Of a stretch of 64,000 nt of DNA, positions 19,201 through 27,255 are shown piece by piece; within the stretch, counting starts at the first letter, position 1, and each line of letters opens with the position of its first letter. Both the position numbers and the translations under genes were made by a program. The DNA comes from Rhizobium sp. NRK18. GTDB taxonomy: Bacteria > Pseudomonadota > Alphaproteobacteria > Rhizobiales > Rhizobiaceae. The notes beneath the pieces were generated by a model that saw nothing but the letters and a program-made list of their open reading frames with translations, searched no databases and was not told the DNA's origin. The stretch is taken from contig NZ_JANFMV010000001.1 in assembly GCF_024385575.1 (NCBI RefSeq), positions 1,207,681 to 1,271,680 on the forward strand, in the 5' to 3' direction.

Positions 19201-20184
19201 TTACTTGATCAGGCCGATTTCCTTGGAAATCGAGGTGATGTCGTTGACCGATTCCTGAACGAAGGCCTGGAAGTCTGCGCCGCGCTTGTCGAGCGGAGCG
19301 AGGCCGTTCTGGGCCATGATGTCCTTCCATTCCTTGGAGTCGTAGACCTTGCCGATCGACTCGACCCAGTAGTTGTAGGCTTCGTCGGACATGTTGCCCG
19401 GAGCGTAGAAGCCGCGCCAGTTGGCGCCAACCACGTCGATGCCCTGTTCCTTGGCGGTCGGGAAGGAGGCGAAGTCGCCTTCCAGACGCTCGGGGGCGAG
19501 AACGGCGATGACCTTGATGTCGCCGGAGTCGACGAAGCCCTTGGCTTCGGACGCGTCGCCGGTGAAGGCCTGAACGCTGCCGGCCAGAAGCTGGGTGACG
19601 GCTTCACCGCCGCCATCGAAGGCGACGTACTTGATCTGGCGAACGTCTTCGACGCCGGCCTTCTTGGCGGCCATCAGCACCTTCAGGTGGTCCCAGCCGC
19701 CAACGGCGGAGCCGCCTGCGACAGCGACGCTGGTCGGGTCGGCCTTGATCTTGTCCATCAGCTCGGGAAGCGTGTTGATCGGCGAATCCTTGGCAACGGC
19801 AATGATGCCGTAGTCGGCGCCGACGGAAGCGACCCAGCGAACCTGATCCATGGTGTTGCCCGGGAACGCGCCCTGGGCAAGACGGGTTGCCGTCGCAGAG
19901 GACGCGGCAACGACCAGGTTGGAATCGTCGTTACGCTTGCCGACCACGAAGGCGTAAGCCACGCCGCCGCCGCCGCCAGCCATGTTGGCAACCTGAACGG
20001 TGCCGTTGACCAGCTTGAGGTCCTGGAGCGCCTTGCCGACCTGACGGCAGGTGAAGTCCCAGCCGCCGCCCGGGTTTGCCGGTGCGATGCACTCCGGAGA
20101 ATCCGGTTCAAAGGCGAAGGACGGTGCAGCGAAGGTTGCGACCGTCATGACGGCAGCGAAGGTTGTCGTTATCAGTTTTTTCAT
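19201..20184 (-). CDS. tctC: Tripartite tricarboxylate transporter, periplasmic binding protein
   Basis: A 327-residue solute-binding protein. A Sec signal peptide (MKKLITTTFAAVMTVATFA, cleavage likely after APSFA) precedes the mature chain. The IAPANPGGGWDFTCRQVGKAL segment is the ligand-contact loop seen in TctC/Bug proteins, and the VAGGSAVGGWDHLKVLMAAKKAG motif is in the second lobe. It captures a carboxylate for TctAB. It heads the operon and is divergent from tctD across 128 bp that hold a Pho-box-like repeat. Confidence 0.92.
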   Translation of the reverse strand: MKKLITTTFAAVMTVATFAAPSFAFEPDSPECIAPANPGGGWDFTCRQVGKALQDLKLVNGTVQVANMAGGGGGVAYAFVVGKRNDDSNLVVAASSATATRLAQGAFPGNTMDQVRWVASVGADYGIIAVAKDSPINTLPELMDKIKADPTSVAVAGGSAVGGWDHLKVLMAAKKAGVEDVRQIKYVAFDGGGEAVTQLLAGSVQAFTGDASEAKGFVDSGDIKVIAVLAPERLEGDFASFPTAKEQGIDVVGANWRGFYAPGNMSDEAYNYWVESIGKVYDSKEWKDIMAQNGLAPLDKRGADFQAFVQESVNDITSISKEIGLIK

Positions 20185-20266
20185 GAATCCCTCCTCAGGA
20201 ATGAATGGATGACGCGGGCTGCCTCCGAACAGAATCCGCGATCGGCGTTTACGCTAGTCGAGAAAG

Positions 20267-20284
20267 CTGTCATTAACCTGTCAC
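20267..20284 (+). promoter_or_regulatory. Pho-box-like direct repeat between tctC and tctD
   Basis: CTGTCATTAACCTGTCAC consists of two 7-bp repeats (CTGTCAT, CTGTCAC) separated by 4 bp, an 11-bp period. This is 13 of 14 matches to the CTGTCAT-N4-CTGTCAT PhoB consensus. It ends 28 bp before the tctD start codon and is 83 bp upstream of tctC. TctD is itself an OmpR/PhoB-type regulator and could bind a similar repeat. Confidence 0.65.
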
Positions 20285-20312
20285 CCCACTGGAGAGCCCG
20301 GGAGGCCGCGCG

Positions 20313-20996
20313 ATGCGGTTCTTGCTTGTTGAAGATACGTTGGATGTCGCCGAGGCCATTGCCGGCCGGCTCGGCAATGCCGGCCATGTCGTCGACCTTG
20401 CCCAGACACTGGAAGATGCCTGGCATTTCGCCGTGACGAACGACTACGATCTGGTCATTCTCGACATGAACCTGCCGGACGGCTCGGGCCTGAACTTTCT
20501 AAAGCGCCTGCGCCAGGAGCAGATCGTCTTTCCGGTGCTCGTCCTGACTGCCAGGCTCTCCGTCAACGACAAGATCGGCGCGCTCGACTACGGCGCCGAC
20601 GACTACATGGTCAAACCCTTCGATTTCGGCGAGCTCGAAGCGCGCATCCGGGCGATCGTCCGGCGCGGCAGCACGCAGAGCGACCGGTCGATCGCCGTCG
20701 GCAACCTCACCTTCGACATGGCCGAACGATCGCTGACGGTCGACGGCAAGGAGGTTGAACTGACGCGACGGGAAACGATCCTGCTGGAGATATTCCTGAC
20801 CAATCGCGGTCGGGTTCTGGAGAAGGAGGAGCTGCTGACGCGGCTGTTCGGGCTGGAGAGCAACAGCAATGCGAATGCCGTCGAGCTTTACGTCGCAAGG
20901 CTGCGGCGCAAGCTGGAGGGGGCCGACCTGGAAATCCGCACCTTGCGCGGCATCGGCTACCAGGCGCGTGACACGGTTCAGGGGAAATCCGCTTGA
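20313..20996 (+). CDS. tctD: OmpR-family response regulator of the tct operon
   Basis: A 227-residue regulator. The receiver domain (1-120) has the acidic pocket E7/D8 and phosphoacceptor D51 in VILDMNLPDG, and the conserved KPFD lysine. The OmpR-type winged helix (about 130-222) includes VELYVARLRRKLE and IRTLRGIGYQA. GGAGG lies 7 bp before the ATG. It is followed with a 4-bp overlap by the kinase gene. By analogy with TctDE of enterobacteria it should activate tctCBA in response to tricarboxylates; the divergent arrangement supports this. Confidence 0.92.
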   Translation: MRFLLVEDTLDVAEAIAGRLGNAGHVVDLAQTLEDAWHFAVTNDYDLVILDMNLPDGSGLNFLKRLRQEQIVFPVLVLTARLSVNDKIGALDYGADDYMVKPFDFGELEARIRAIVRRGSTQSDRSIAVGNLTFDMAERSLTVDGKEVELTRRETILLEIFLTNRGRVLEKEELLTRLFGLESNSNANAVELYVARLRRKLEGADLEIRTLRGIGYQARDTVQGKSA

Positions 20997-22405
20997 CGAT
21001 CTCCGGCGTTTCCTTGCCGTCTTCGCGTGGCCCGTCGGTTGCAACGCGACTGGCACTTCTTCTGACGGTCCTGCTGTTGCTGGCGTCGACGGTGGCGATC
21101 TATGCGGCCTACAGCTATGGCCGGGCGGCGGCGGACGAAACATATGACCAGCTGCTGACCGGTGCCGCGCTGCAGATTTCCGAACGCATCTCGGTCAGCA
21201 ACCGGCAGTTCGAGGCGGATATCCCGCTGTCGGCCTTCGAGCTTCTGGCGCTCGCGAAGGACGACCGGATCTTCTACCGCATCTTCGATTCGACGGGCGA
21301 GACGGTGACGGGCTATGACGATTTTCCCCTGCCGCCGGCCGGGCGGGAAAAGGGCAATCGTCCAGTCACCTATGAGACCAACTATGCCGGCGCGCCGGTC
21401 AGAGCGGTCATGCTGACCCGTTATCTCGCGGAGAAGGGCGTCAGCGGGCCGGTTCGCATCATTGTCGCGCATACGACGGAAGCGCGCACGGCGCTTGCCC
21501 GCAGCATTGCCCGGCGCGCCATGCTGCTCGTCGTTCTCGCCGGCGTGGCCGTCATCTTTCTTGCCATCCTCGCGATGCGGCTGGCACTTCGCCCGCTCGA
21601 CCGTATCGAAAGGGCAATCATTGCCCGCGATCCCCTCGACCTGTCGCCCTTTACCTCGACGACGCCGCGCGAGGTCGAGGCGCTGGTCGGTTCCATCAAC
21701 CGGTTCATGGAGCGGCTGTCGCGGCGCGTGCATGCGCTGCAGGATTTCGTCGCCGATGCGGCCCATCAGATGCGTACGCCGATCACGGCAATCCGCGCGC
21801 AGGCGGAACTGGCCGTCGAGGAGGACGATCCGGAACGGCTGAAGATGCTGGTGCGCCGCATCCGGGCCCGCGCCATCGGCGTCGGCAGGCTGACCGACCA
21901 GCTGCTCTCGCACGCGCTCGTCACCCACCGGTCCGACACCGCCGTCCTGGCGCCGCTCGATCTGCGCCGCGTCGCGCTCGAGGCGGAACGCGAGTTCCGT
22001 TCCATCTCGTTCCAGCAGAACTCGTCGATTGATCTCGACCTGCCGGAAGAAGAGGTGTGGATGACGGGGGATGCCTTCTCGCTGAAGGAGGCGATCAAGA
22101 ACCTGATCGCCAATGCCTATGCCCATGGCAAGCCGCCGGTCGGCGTCGCGGTTCTTCAGAAGGACGGCAAGGCGATCGTCAAGGTCACCGACCAGGGCGG
22201 AGGATTTTCCGCCGCCGATCCGTCCGAGATCGGCAAGCGCTTCGCCCGCAACGAGAACAAGCCGGAAAGCGCCGGTCTCGGCCTCGCCATCGTGCGCGAG
22301 GTGCTCGTCTCTCACAATGGCGACATCATCACCGGCACCGACGCCACCGGCTTCTGGATCGGAATGCGCTTCGACGTCGTTCGGAATGAGGAGGCAGTAT
22401 CATGA
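20993..22405 (+). CDS. tctE: Sensor histidine kinase of the tct system
   Basis: A 470-residue membrane kinase starting with TTG, which overlaps the tctD stop (TTGA). An N-terminal helix (about 18-42), a periplasmic sensor domain (about 43-170) and a second helix (LLVVLAGVAVIFLAILAM) precede a HAMP-like linker. The phosphoacceptor H258 lies in AHQMRTPITAIRAQ, followed by the ATPase motifs NLIANAYAHG, DQGGGF and GLGLAIV. The TTG start is unusual but fixed by the overlap; no upstream ATG fits. It is coupled by ATGA to a third gene for a secreted binding protein. Confidence 0.9.
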   Translation: MTISGVSLPSSRGPSVATRLALLLTVLLLLASTVAIYAAYSYGRAAADETYDQLLTGAALQISERISVSNRQFEADIPLSAFELLALAKDDRIFYRIFDSTGETVTGYDDFPLPPAGREKGNRPVTYETNYAGAPVRAVMLTRYLAEKGVSGPVRIIVAHTTEARTALARSIARRAMLLVVLAGVAVIFLAILAMRLALRPLDRIERAIIARDPLDLSPFTSTTPREVEALVGSINRFMERLSRRVHALQDFVADAAHQMRTPITAIRAQAELAVEEDDPERLKMLVRRIRARAIGVGRLTDQLLSHALVTHRSDTAVLAPLDLRRVALEAEREFRSISFQQNSSIDLDLPEEEVWMTGDAFSLKEAIKNLIANAYAHGKPPVGVAVLQKDGKAIVKVTDQGGGFSAADPSEIGKRFARNENKPESAGLGLAIVREVLVSHNGDIITGTDATGFWIGMRFDVVRNEEAVS

Positions 22406-23487
22406 GCCCGCTCCACGCTCCCTTCGTTCGCCTGGCTCGCGCTTTCGGTGTCTTCTGTTTGCTCGCGGTGGGTGCCGTTGCCGCGCGGGCCACGGATACG
22501 GATTTCCCGGCGCATTCGGGCAAGGCCACCGAGACGCTGGTGATCGCCAGCATTACCGACCTCAGGGCTTTCCGGCCACTGATCGAGGGGTTCCAGAAGC
22601 GCTATCCGGACGTCGCCATTCACTACAGCGAGACGACCAGCGAGTATCTCGATGCAGCCATGGCGTCGGCCTGCAAACAGAAGCAGTTTGCCGCCGATCT
22701 CGTGATTTCCTCGTCGATTGCCGCACAGGTTCAACAGGTCAATAATGGCTGCGCCCAGAAGATCGGCGGCACGGCGGCGGCGAGCCTGCCGGACTTCGCG
22801 AAATGGCGCGGCGAGCTTGTCGGCGTCACCTTCGAGCCGGCGGTGATCGTCTACAACAAGGCGGGGATTGCGCCTGCCGAGGTGCCGCAGGACCGGTTCT
22901 CGCTGGTCGATCTGTTGCGCGAACCGGGCCGTTTCGACGGACGGATCGGGACCTACGACATCGAACGCTCGGGCGTCGGCTACATCTTCGCCTTCGAGGA
23001 TGCGCTGCAGGCGAGCACCTGGGGGCGTCTCATCGAAAGCTTCGGCCGCAACCGGGCGCAGACCTTCTGCTGCACGTCTGAAATCCTTGACCGGGTCGCC
23101 GACGGCCGGTTGCTGTTCGGCTACAACGTGCTCGGTTCCTATGCGCTCGCCCGGCAACAGACCGATGACCGGATCGGCATCATCTTCCCCTCCGACTATA
23201 CGCTAGTTCTTGCGAGGGCGGCCTATATTCCGCGCGAAGCCCGCGCCGCTGCCGTTGCCAGCCTGTTTCTCGACTATCTGGTCTCAAGCGAAGGGCGGGC
23301 GCTTCTCGCCGGTCCGCCGCAACTGTTCTCGCCCGTCGATGGCCCCGCCGTGTTGAGCAAGCTCACATCGGACGGCGAACAGACGCTGCGAACCATCGGT
23401 CTCAATCCCACCCTGCTGGTCGCGTTGGACAAGCAGAAGAAGCGCAGCTTCATCCAGCAGTGGCAGCAGTCTTTAGCGCCGCGCTGA
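22402..23487 (+). CDS. Periplasmic ABC-type substrate-binding protein co-encoded with tctDE
   Basis: A 361-residue secreted protein with a signal peptide (about 1-33, ending AVAARA). The body resembles the Fe(III)/thiamine/sugar-phosphate class of binding proteins (Fbp/AfuA type): LVIASITDLRAFRPLIEGFQKRYPDVAI, then SSIAAQVQQVNNGCA and FEPAVIVYNKAGI. No permease or ATPase follows. The start overlaps the tctE stop by 4 bp (ATGA), so it is made with the sensor. I infer a role as periplasmic co-sensor that presents a ligand to TctE, rather than transport. Such third genes are seen beside tctDE in related bacteria, but the ligand is unknown to me. Confidence 0.8.
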   Translation: MSPLHAPFVRLARAFGVFCLLAVGAVAARATDTDFPAHSGKATETLVIASITDLRAFRPLIEGFQKRYPDVAIHYSETTSEYLDAAMASACKQKQFAADLVISSSIAAQVQQVNNGCAQKIGGTAAASLPDFAKWRGELVGVTFEPAVIVYNKAGIAPAEVPQDRFSLVDLLREPGRFDGRIGTYDIERSGVGYIFAFEDALQASTWGRLIESFGRNRAQTFCCTSEILDRVADGRLLFGYNVLGSYALARQQTDDRIGIIFPSDYTLVLARAAYIPREARAAAVASLFLDYLVSSEGRALLAGPPQLFSPVDGPAVLSKLTSDGEQTLRTIGLNPTLLVALDKQKKRSFIQQWQQSLAPR

Positions 23488-23582
23488 TCTCGTCCACAGC
23501 CTCTTCCTGCATTTCGTCAATAGTCCTTTTTTGACATCACGAAATTGAATAGTCTGCCTTTGAAGCGGGAGGAGAGGTGACC

Positions 23583-24971
23583 ATGCCGCAAAGGGAGAGG
23601 GCGGCCGCAACGCTGCCCAACGATCCGGAGTTCGGCCCCTGGCTTGCCCAGGCGAGCATCCTGATCATCGATGACGAGCCGGGGATGCGCAATTTCCTGG
23701 TGAGGACGCTGGGGCCGCGCTGCAAGCATCTGGAGGAGGCGGCGGATGCGGCCGAAGCGTCGCGCAAGCTCGATGCGACGCATTTTGACGTCGTCATCCT
23801 CGATAATATCATGCCGGGCATGAACGGAGTCGACTGGCTGGCCGAGCAGCGCCGCATCGGCTTCTTCGCCAATGCCATCCTGATGACGGCTTACGCCGAT
23901 CTCGACACCGTCATTCAGGCGCTTCGCGCCGGCGCGGTGGATTTCGTGTTGAAGCCGTTTCGCTCCAACCAGATTCTCAATGCCGTGGCCCGCTGTCTCG
24001 ACCGCATGCGGCTGCAGAGCGAGAATTTTGTTCTCAAATATGAACTCAAGGCCGCATCCGAGGAAAGGCTGTTGCGCGACCGGCTGATCGGAAGTTCGGC
24101 GGAAATCGGCGCCATTCGCGATACCATCGCCCGCGTGGCACCGCTGCCGACGTCGATCCTGATCACCGGCGAATCCGGGACCGGCAAGGAGATCGCGGCC
24201 CGTTCGATCCATGGGCTTTCCGACCGCCAGGACAAGCCCTTCGTGCCGGTCAACTGCGCCGCCATTCCGAGCGAGATGATCGAGGCCGAACTTTTCGGCC
24301 ATGTGAAGGGGGCGTTCACCGGCGCGGCCGGCACCCGCGACGGGCTGTTTCTCCATGCCCAGGGTGGCACGCTGTTTCTCGACGAGATCGGCGAACTGCC
24401 GCCGGCGACCCAAAGCAAGCTTCTGCGGGCGATCGAAAGCCGGCGCATCCGCCCGGTCGGATCCGAGCGCGAAATCCCCGTCGACCTGCGCTTCGTCTTC
24501 GCCACCAATGCGGATCTGGAACGCAAGGTCGAGGCCGGCAGCTTCCGGGCCGATCTCTATTACCGGATCAACGTCATGCAGATCGCCATGCCGCCGCTGA
24601 AGGATCGCGGCGGCGACGTTGTCGAACTGGCTGCACTGTTCATGGAGCGGCTGTCGAAGCAGCTCGGCATGCCGGAGGTGGCGATCACGCCGGAGGTGCG
24701 CGAGGGTCTACTCGCCTATGACTGGCCGGGCAATGTGCGCGAGCTGCGCAACATGGTCGAAAGGACGCTGATCCTCGGGCGCTTCCCGCAGGAACTCATG
24801 CGCGGACATGTGGCGCTTGCCGGCGGGGAGGGGGAATCGCTTGAAGCACTCGAGCGTCGGCACATCCTGAAGGTTCTCGAAGAATGCGACGGCAACCGGG
24901 CGGAGGCGGCGCGGCGTCTTGGCGTTTCGCGCAAGACCATCGACCGCAAATGTGCGTCCTGGGATGTCTGA
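23583..24971 (+). CDS. NtrC-family sigma-54-dependent response regulator
   Basis: A 462-residue activator. The receiver domain has D30/D31 and the phosphoacceptor D74 (VVILDNIMPGM). The AAA+ domain has Walker A GESGTGKE at 196-203 and an intact sigma-54 contact loop GAFTGA at 243-248, so it can drive sigma-54 promoters. A Fis-type HTH at the end (GNRAEAARRLGVSRKTIDRK) binds DNA. GGAGGAG precedes the ATG at 23583; a GTG two codons earlier is less likely. The next gene is its kinase, and the OxlT-like gene beyond has a -24/-12 promoter with three dyads, making it the probable target. Confidence 0.93.
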   Translation: MPQRERAAATLPNDPEFGPWLAQASILIIDDEPGMRNFLVRTLGPRCKHLEEAADAAEASRKLDATHFDVVILDNIMPGMNGVDWLAEQRRIGFFANAILMTAYADLDTVIQALRAGAVDFVLKPFRSNQILNAVARCLDRMRLQSENFVLKYELKAASEERLLRDRLIGSSAEIGAIRDTIARVAPLPTSILITGESGTGKEIAARSIHGLSDRQDKPFVPVNCAAIPSEMIEAELFGHVKGAFTGAAGTRDGLFLHAQGGTLFLDEIGELPPATQSKLLRAIESRRIRPVGSEREIPVDLRFVFATNADLERKVEAGSFRADLYYRINVMQIAMPPLKDRGGDVVELAALFMERLSKQLGMPEVAITPEVREGLLAYDWPGNVRELRNMVERTLILGRFPQELMRGHVALAGGEGESLEALERRHILKVLEECDGNRAEAARRLGVSRKTIDRKCASWDV

Positions 24972-26964
24972 CGGGAATTCGTCCAGTGCCCCGGAGCCCG
25001 GCGCGCGGTCGGTGCGCTATCGCCTGCTGGCGATCGCGCTCCTGCCGATGCTGTTCATCGCGCCGCTGCTGCTCGGCATCGCCATGGTGCGCTGGAACGG
25101 CAAGTTCGACGCGCTGCTGACGGCCAAGGTCAACAGCGACCTGACGATCGCGCATCAGTATTTCACCCGCCTGCTCGACAAGACCGGAACAGCGATGGAT
25201 GCGCTCGGCCAGTCGGCGGAGTTTCGGGACACGATTGCGACCGACCGAACGGATGGGGCGGCGCTGGCCGCCCTGCTCGAAACGCGTCGCAAGGACATGG
25301 GGCTCGACTTCCTGTTCCTGACGGAGATGGGCAACGCTAACGCGCGGTCGGACCACTGGCCCGTGGTCGCCGCGGCGCTGGCGGGCAAGTCGTCGACCAT
25401 GGTCGACATCTTTTCCGAAGACGATCTGGCGACGATCTCGCCCGATCTCAAGCGCAAGGCGCATATCGAACTCATTTCCACCGCCAATGCCGTGCCGACG
25501 GACCGCAAGGCGGAAACGCGCGGCATGATCATTCATTCGGCAAGCCCGGTGATCCTGCCCGACGGCCGGCATGCGGCGCTCGAAGGCGGTATGCTGCTCA
25601 ATCGCAATCTCGACTTCATCGACACGATCAACGACCTCGTCTACCAGAAAGCGAGCCTCTCGGAAGGCAGCCAGGGGACGGCGACGCTGTTTCTGGACGA
25701 TGTGCGCATCAGCACCAATGTCCGCCTGTTCGAGGGCGAGCGGGCGCTTGGTACGCGCGTGTCGTCCGCGGTGCGCGACGAGGTGCTCGACCACGGGACG
25801 ATCTGGCTCGGCAGCGCCTTCGTCGTCAACGACTGGTACATTTCCGCCTATGAACCGATCGTCGACAGCTTCGGCAAGCGGGTCGGCATGCTCTATGTCG
25901 GCTTTCTGGAGGAACCCTTCCGCCAGACGAAATACATCACCGTCGCCATTCTGGTCGGCGCCTTCCTTCTGGCGGCCGCGATCAGCGTGCCGGTCTTCAT
26001 GCGCTGGGCGAGCGGCATCTTCCTGCCGCTGGAGCGCATGACGGCGACCATCGCCAAGGTGGAGGAGGGCGATCTTGCCGCCCGCACGGGGCTCGAGCGT
26101 GGCGAGGACGAGATTTCGCGGGTGGCGGTGCACCTGGACGAACTGCTGGACGACATCCAGTCGCGCGACAGGCAACTGCGCGCCTGGAACGAGGAGCTGA
26201 ACAGCCGGGTCGAGGACCGGACCCGCGAACTCCGCCTTGCCAACGACCAGCTGGAGGCGGCGACCAAGCAGCTGATCGTCTCGGAGAAGCTGGCGGCTAT
26301 CGGCGAGATTACGGCGGGCGTGGCGCACGAGATCAACAATCCGGTCGCCGTCATGCAGGGCAATCTTGACGTCATCCGCTCCGTGCTCGGCAGCCAGATC
26401 GACGACGTCAGGACGGAAATCAATCTCGTCGACGAACAGATCCACCGCATCCATCTGATCGTCACCAAGCTTCTGCAGTTCGCGCGGCCGGAGGAATATG
26501 CCGGCGCGGTCGAGCGCCATTCGCCGGCGGAGGTCGTCGCCGATTGTCTGCCGCTCGTCCAGCATCTCCTGAACAAGGCCGAAATCGAGGTCCGGCAGGA
26601 CCACCGCTCGACACGGCTCGTGCTGATGAACCGCACCGAGCTGCAGCAGGTGCTGGTCAACCTGATCGTCAACGCCATCCATGCCATGCCGGACGGCGGC
26701 GTGCTGACGCTGCGCGATTTCGACTGCAGCGAAGAAGGCCGGCCGGGCGTGACGATCGAGGTGGAGGACACCGGCATCGGCATGGACGAGGCGACGCAGG
26801 CGCGCATATTCGATCCGTTCTTCTCCACCAAGAAGAGCGAGGGCACCGGCCTCGGCCTCTCCATCAGCCAGACGCTGATCGCGCGCCAGGGCGGGCATTT
26901 GTCGCTTGCGAGCGAGCCCGGCAAGGGAACGACGTTCACCATCGTCCTGCCCGAAGCCGACTGA
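24964..26964 (+). CDS. Sensor histidine kinase, partner of the NtrC-type regulator
   Basis: A 666-residue membrane kinase. TM1 lies at about 21-42 and a second helix at about 320-343 (AILVGAFLLAAAISVPVFM); the roughly 275-residue periplasmic part between them looks like a double-Cache sensor (GLDFLFLTEMG, SPVILPDGRHAALEGG, VGMLYVGFLEEPF). A HAMP linker and coiled coil lead to the phosphoacceptor H455 in VAHEINNPVAVMQGN, and to ATPase motifs NLIVNAIHAM, DTGIGM and GTGLGLSIS. The ATG overlaps the regulator stop by 8 bp. The architecture is like DctB, suggesting an organic-acid ligand. Confidence 0.9.
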   Translation: MSDGNSSSAPEPGARSVRYRLLAIALLPMLFIAPLLLGIAMVRWNGKFDALLTAKVNSDLTIAHQYFTRLLDKTGTAMDALGQSAEFRDTIATDRTDGAALAALLETRRKDMGLDFLFLTEMGNANARSDHWPVVAAALAGKSSTMVDIFSEDDLATISPDLKRKAHIELISTANAVPTDRKAETRGMIIHSASPVILPDGRHAALEGGMLLNRNLDFIDTINDLVYQKASLSEGSQGTATLFLDDVRISTNVRLFEGERALGTRVSSAVRDEVLDHGTIWLGSAFVVNDWYISAYEPIVDSFGKRVGMLYVGFLEEPFRQTKYITVAILVGAFLLAAAISVPVFMRWASGIFLPLERMTATIAKVEEGDLAARTGLERGEDEISRVAVHLDELLDDIQSRDRQLRAWNEELNSRVEDRTRELRLANDQLEAATKQLIVSEKLAAIGEITAGVAHEINNPVAVMQGNLDVIRSVLGSQIDDVRTEINLVDEQIHRIHLIVTKLLQFARPEEYAGAVERHSPAEVVADCLPLVQHLLNKAEIEVRQDHRSTRLVLMNRTELQQVLVNLIVNAIHAMPDGGVLTLRDFDCSEEGRPGVTIEVEDTGIGMDEATQARIFDPFFSTKKSEGTGLGLSISQTLIARQGGHLSLASEPGKGTTFTIVLPEAD

Positions 26965-26978
26965 ACAGTCGCGTTCGT

Positions 26979-27034
26979 GGACATTCTGTCCGGACAAAAT
27001 GTCCATGGGTCGCCGCTGGCTGGACATTTTGTCC
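26979..27034 (+). promoter_or_regulatory. Three enhancer dyads upstream of the OxlT-like gene
   Basis: Three copies of a GGACA-N3-TGTCC dyad: 26979-26991 (centre TTC), 26992-27004 (centre AAA) and 27022-27034 (centre TTT). The first two abut; the third is 30 bp downstream centre to centre. Counting from the predicted start site, the centres fall at about -129, -116 and -86, a normal place for NtrC-type activator sites. The only such activator nearby is the one at 23583-24971. Confidence 0.75.
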
Positions 27035-27089
27035 ATGGTTGCGCGGGTTCATGCCGCGCAAAGGCCCGGAATGCTTAACAAATTACAAC

Positions 27090-27104
27090 TGGCACGGAAC
27101 TTGT
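27090..27104 (+). promoter_or_regulatory. Sigma-54 (-24/-12) promoter
   Basis: TGGCACGGAACTTGT matches the RpoN consensus TGGCACG-N4-TTGCA except for T in place of C in the -12 element. It lies about 150 bp upstream of the OxlT-like start codon and just downstream of the three dyads. Confidence 0.75.
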
Positions 27105-27255
27105 CTTTTCCATGGCATGCCGGATATCCGGTCCATTCGCATCAGCCCACCGACCGGCATCACCGGCAAGGCGGGCGCCTTGCCCGGGAGGTTGGTTGGG
27201 CGGGCATTGAGGCGAAGGGACCTTTCCGGCGGTCAACACATGGGAGGAAATTGAC

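Noticed and set aside
24796..27036. Open frame of about 746 codons on the minus strand opposite the sensor kinase
   Set aside because: It runs through the kinase gene and into the sigma-54 promoter region; composition is typical of an antisense shadow.
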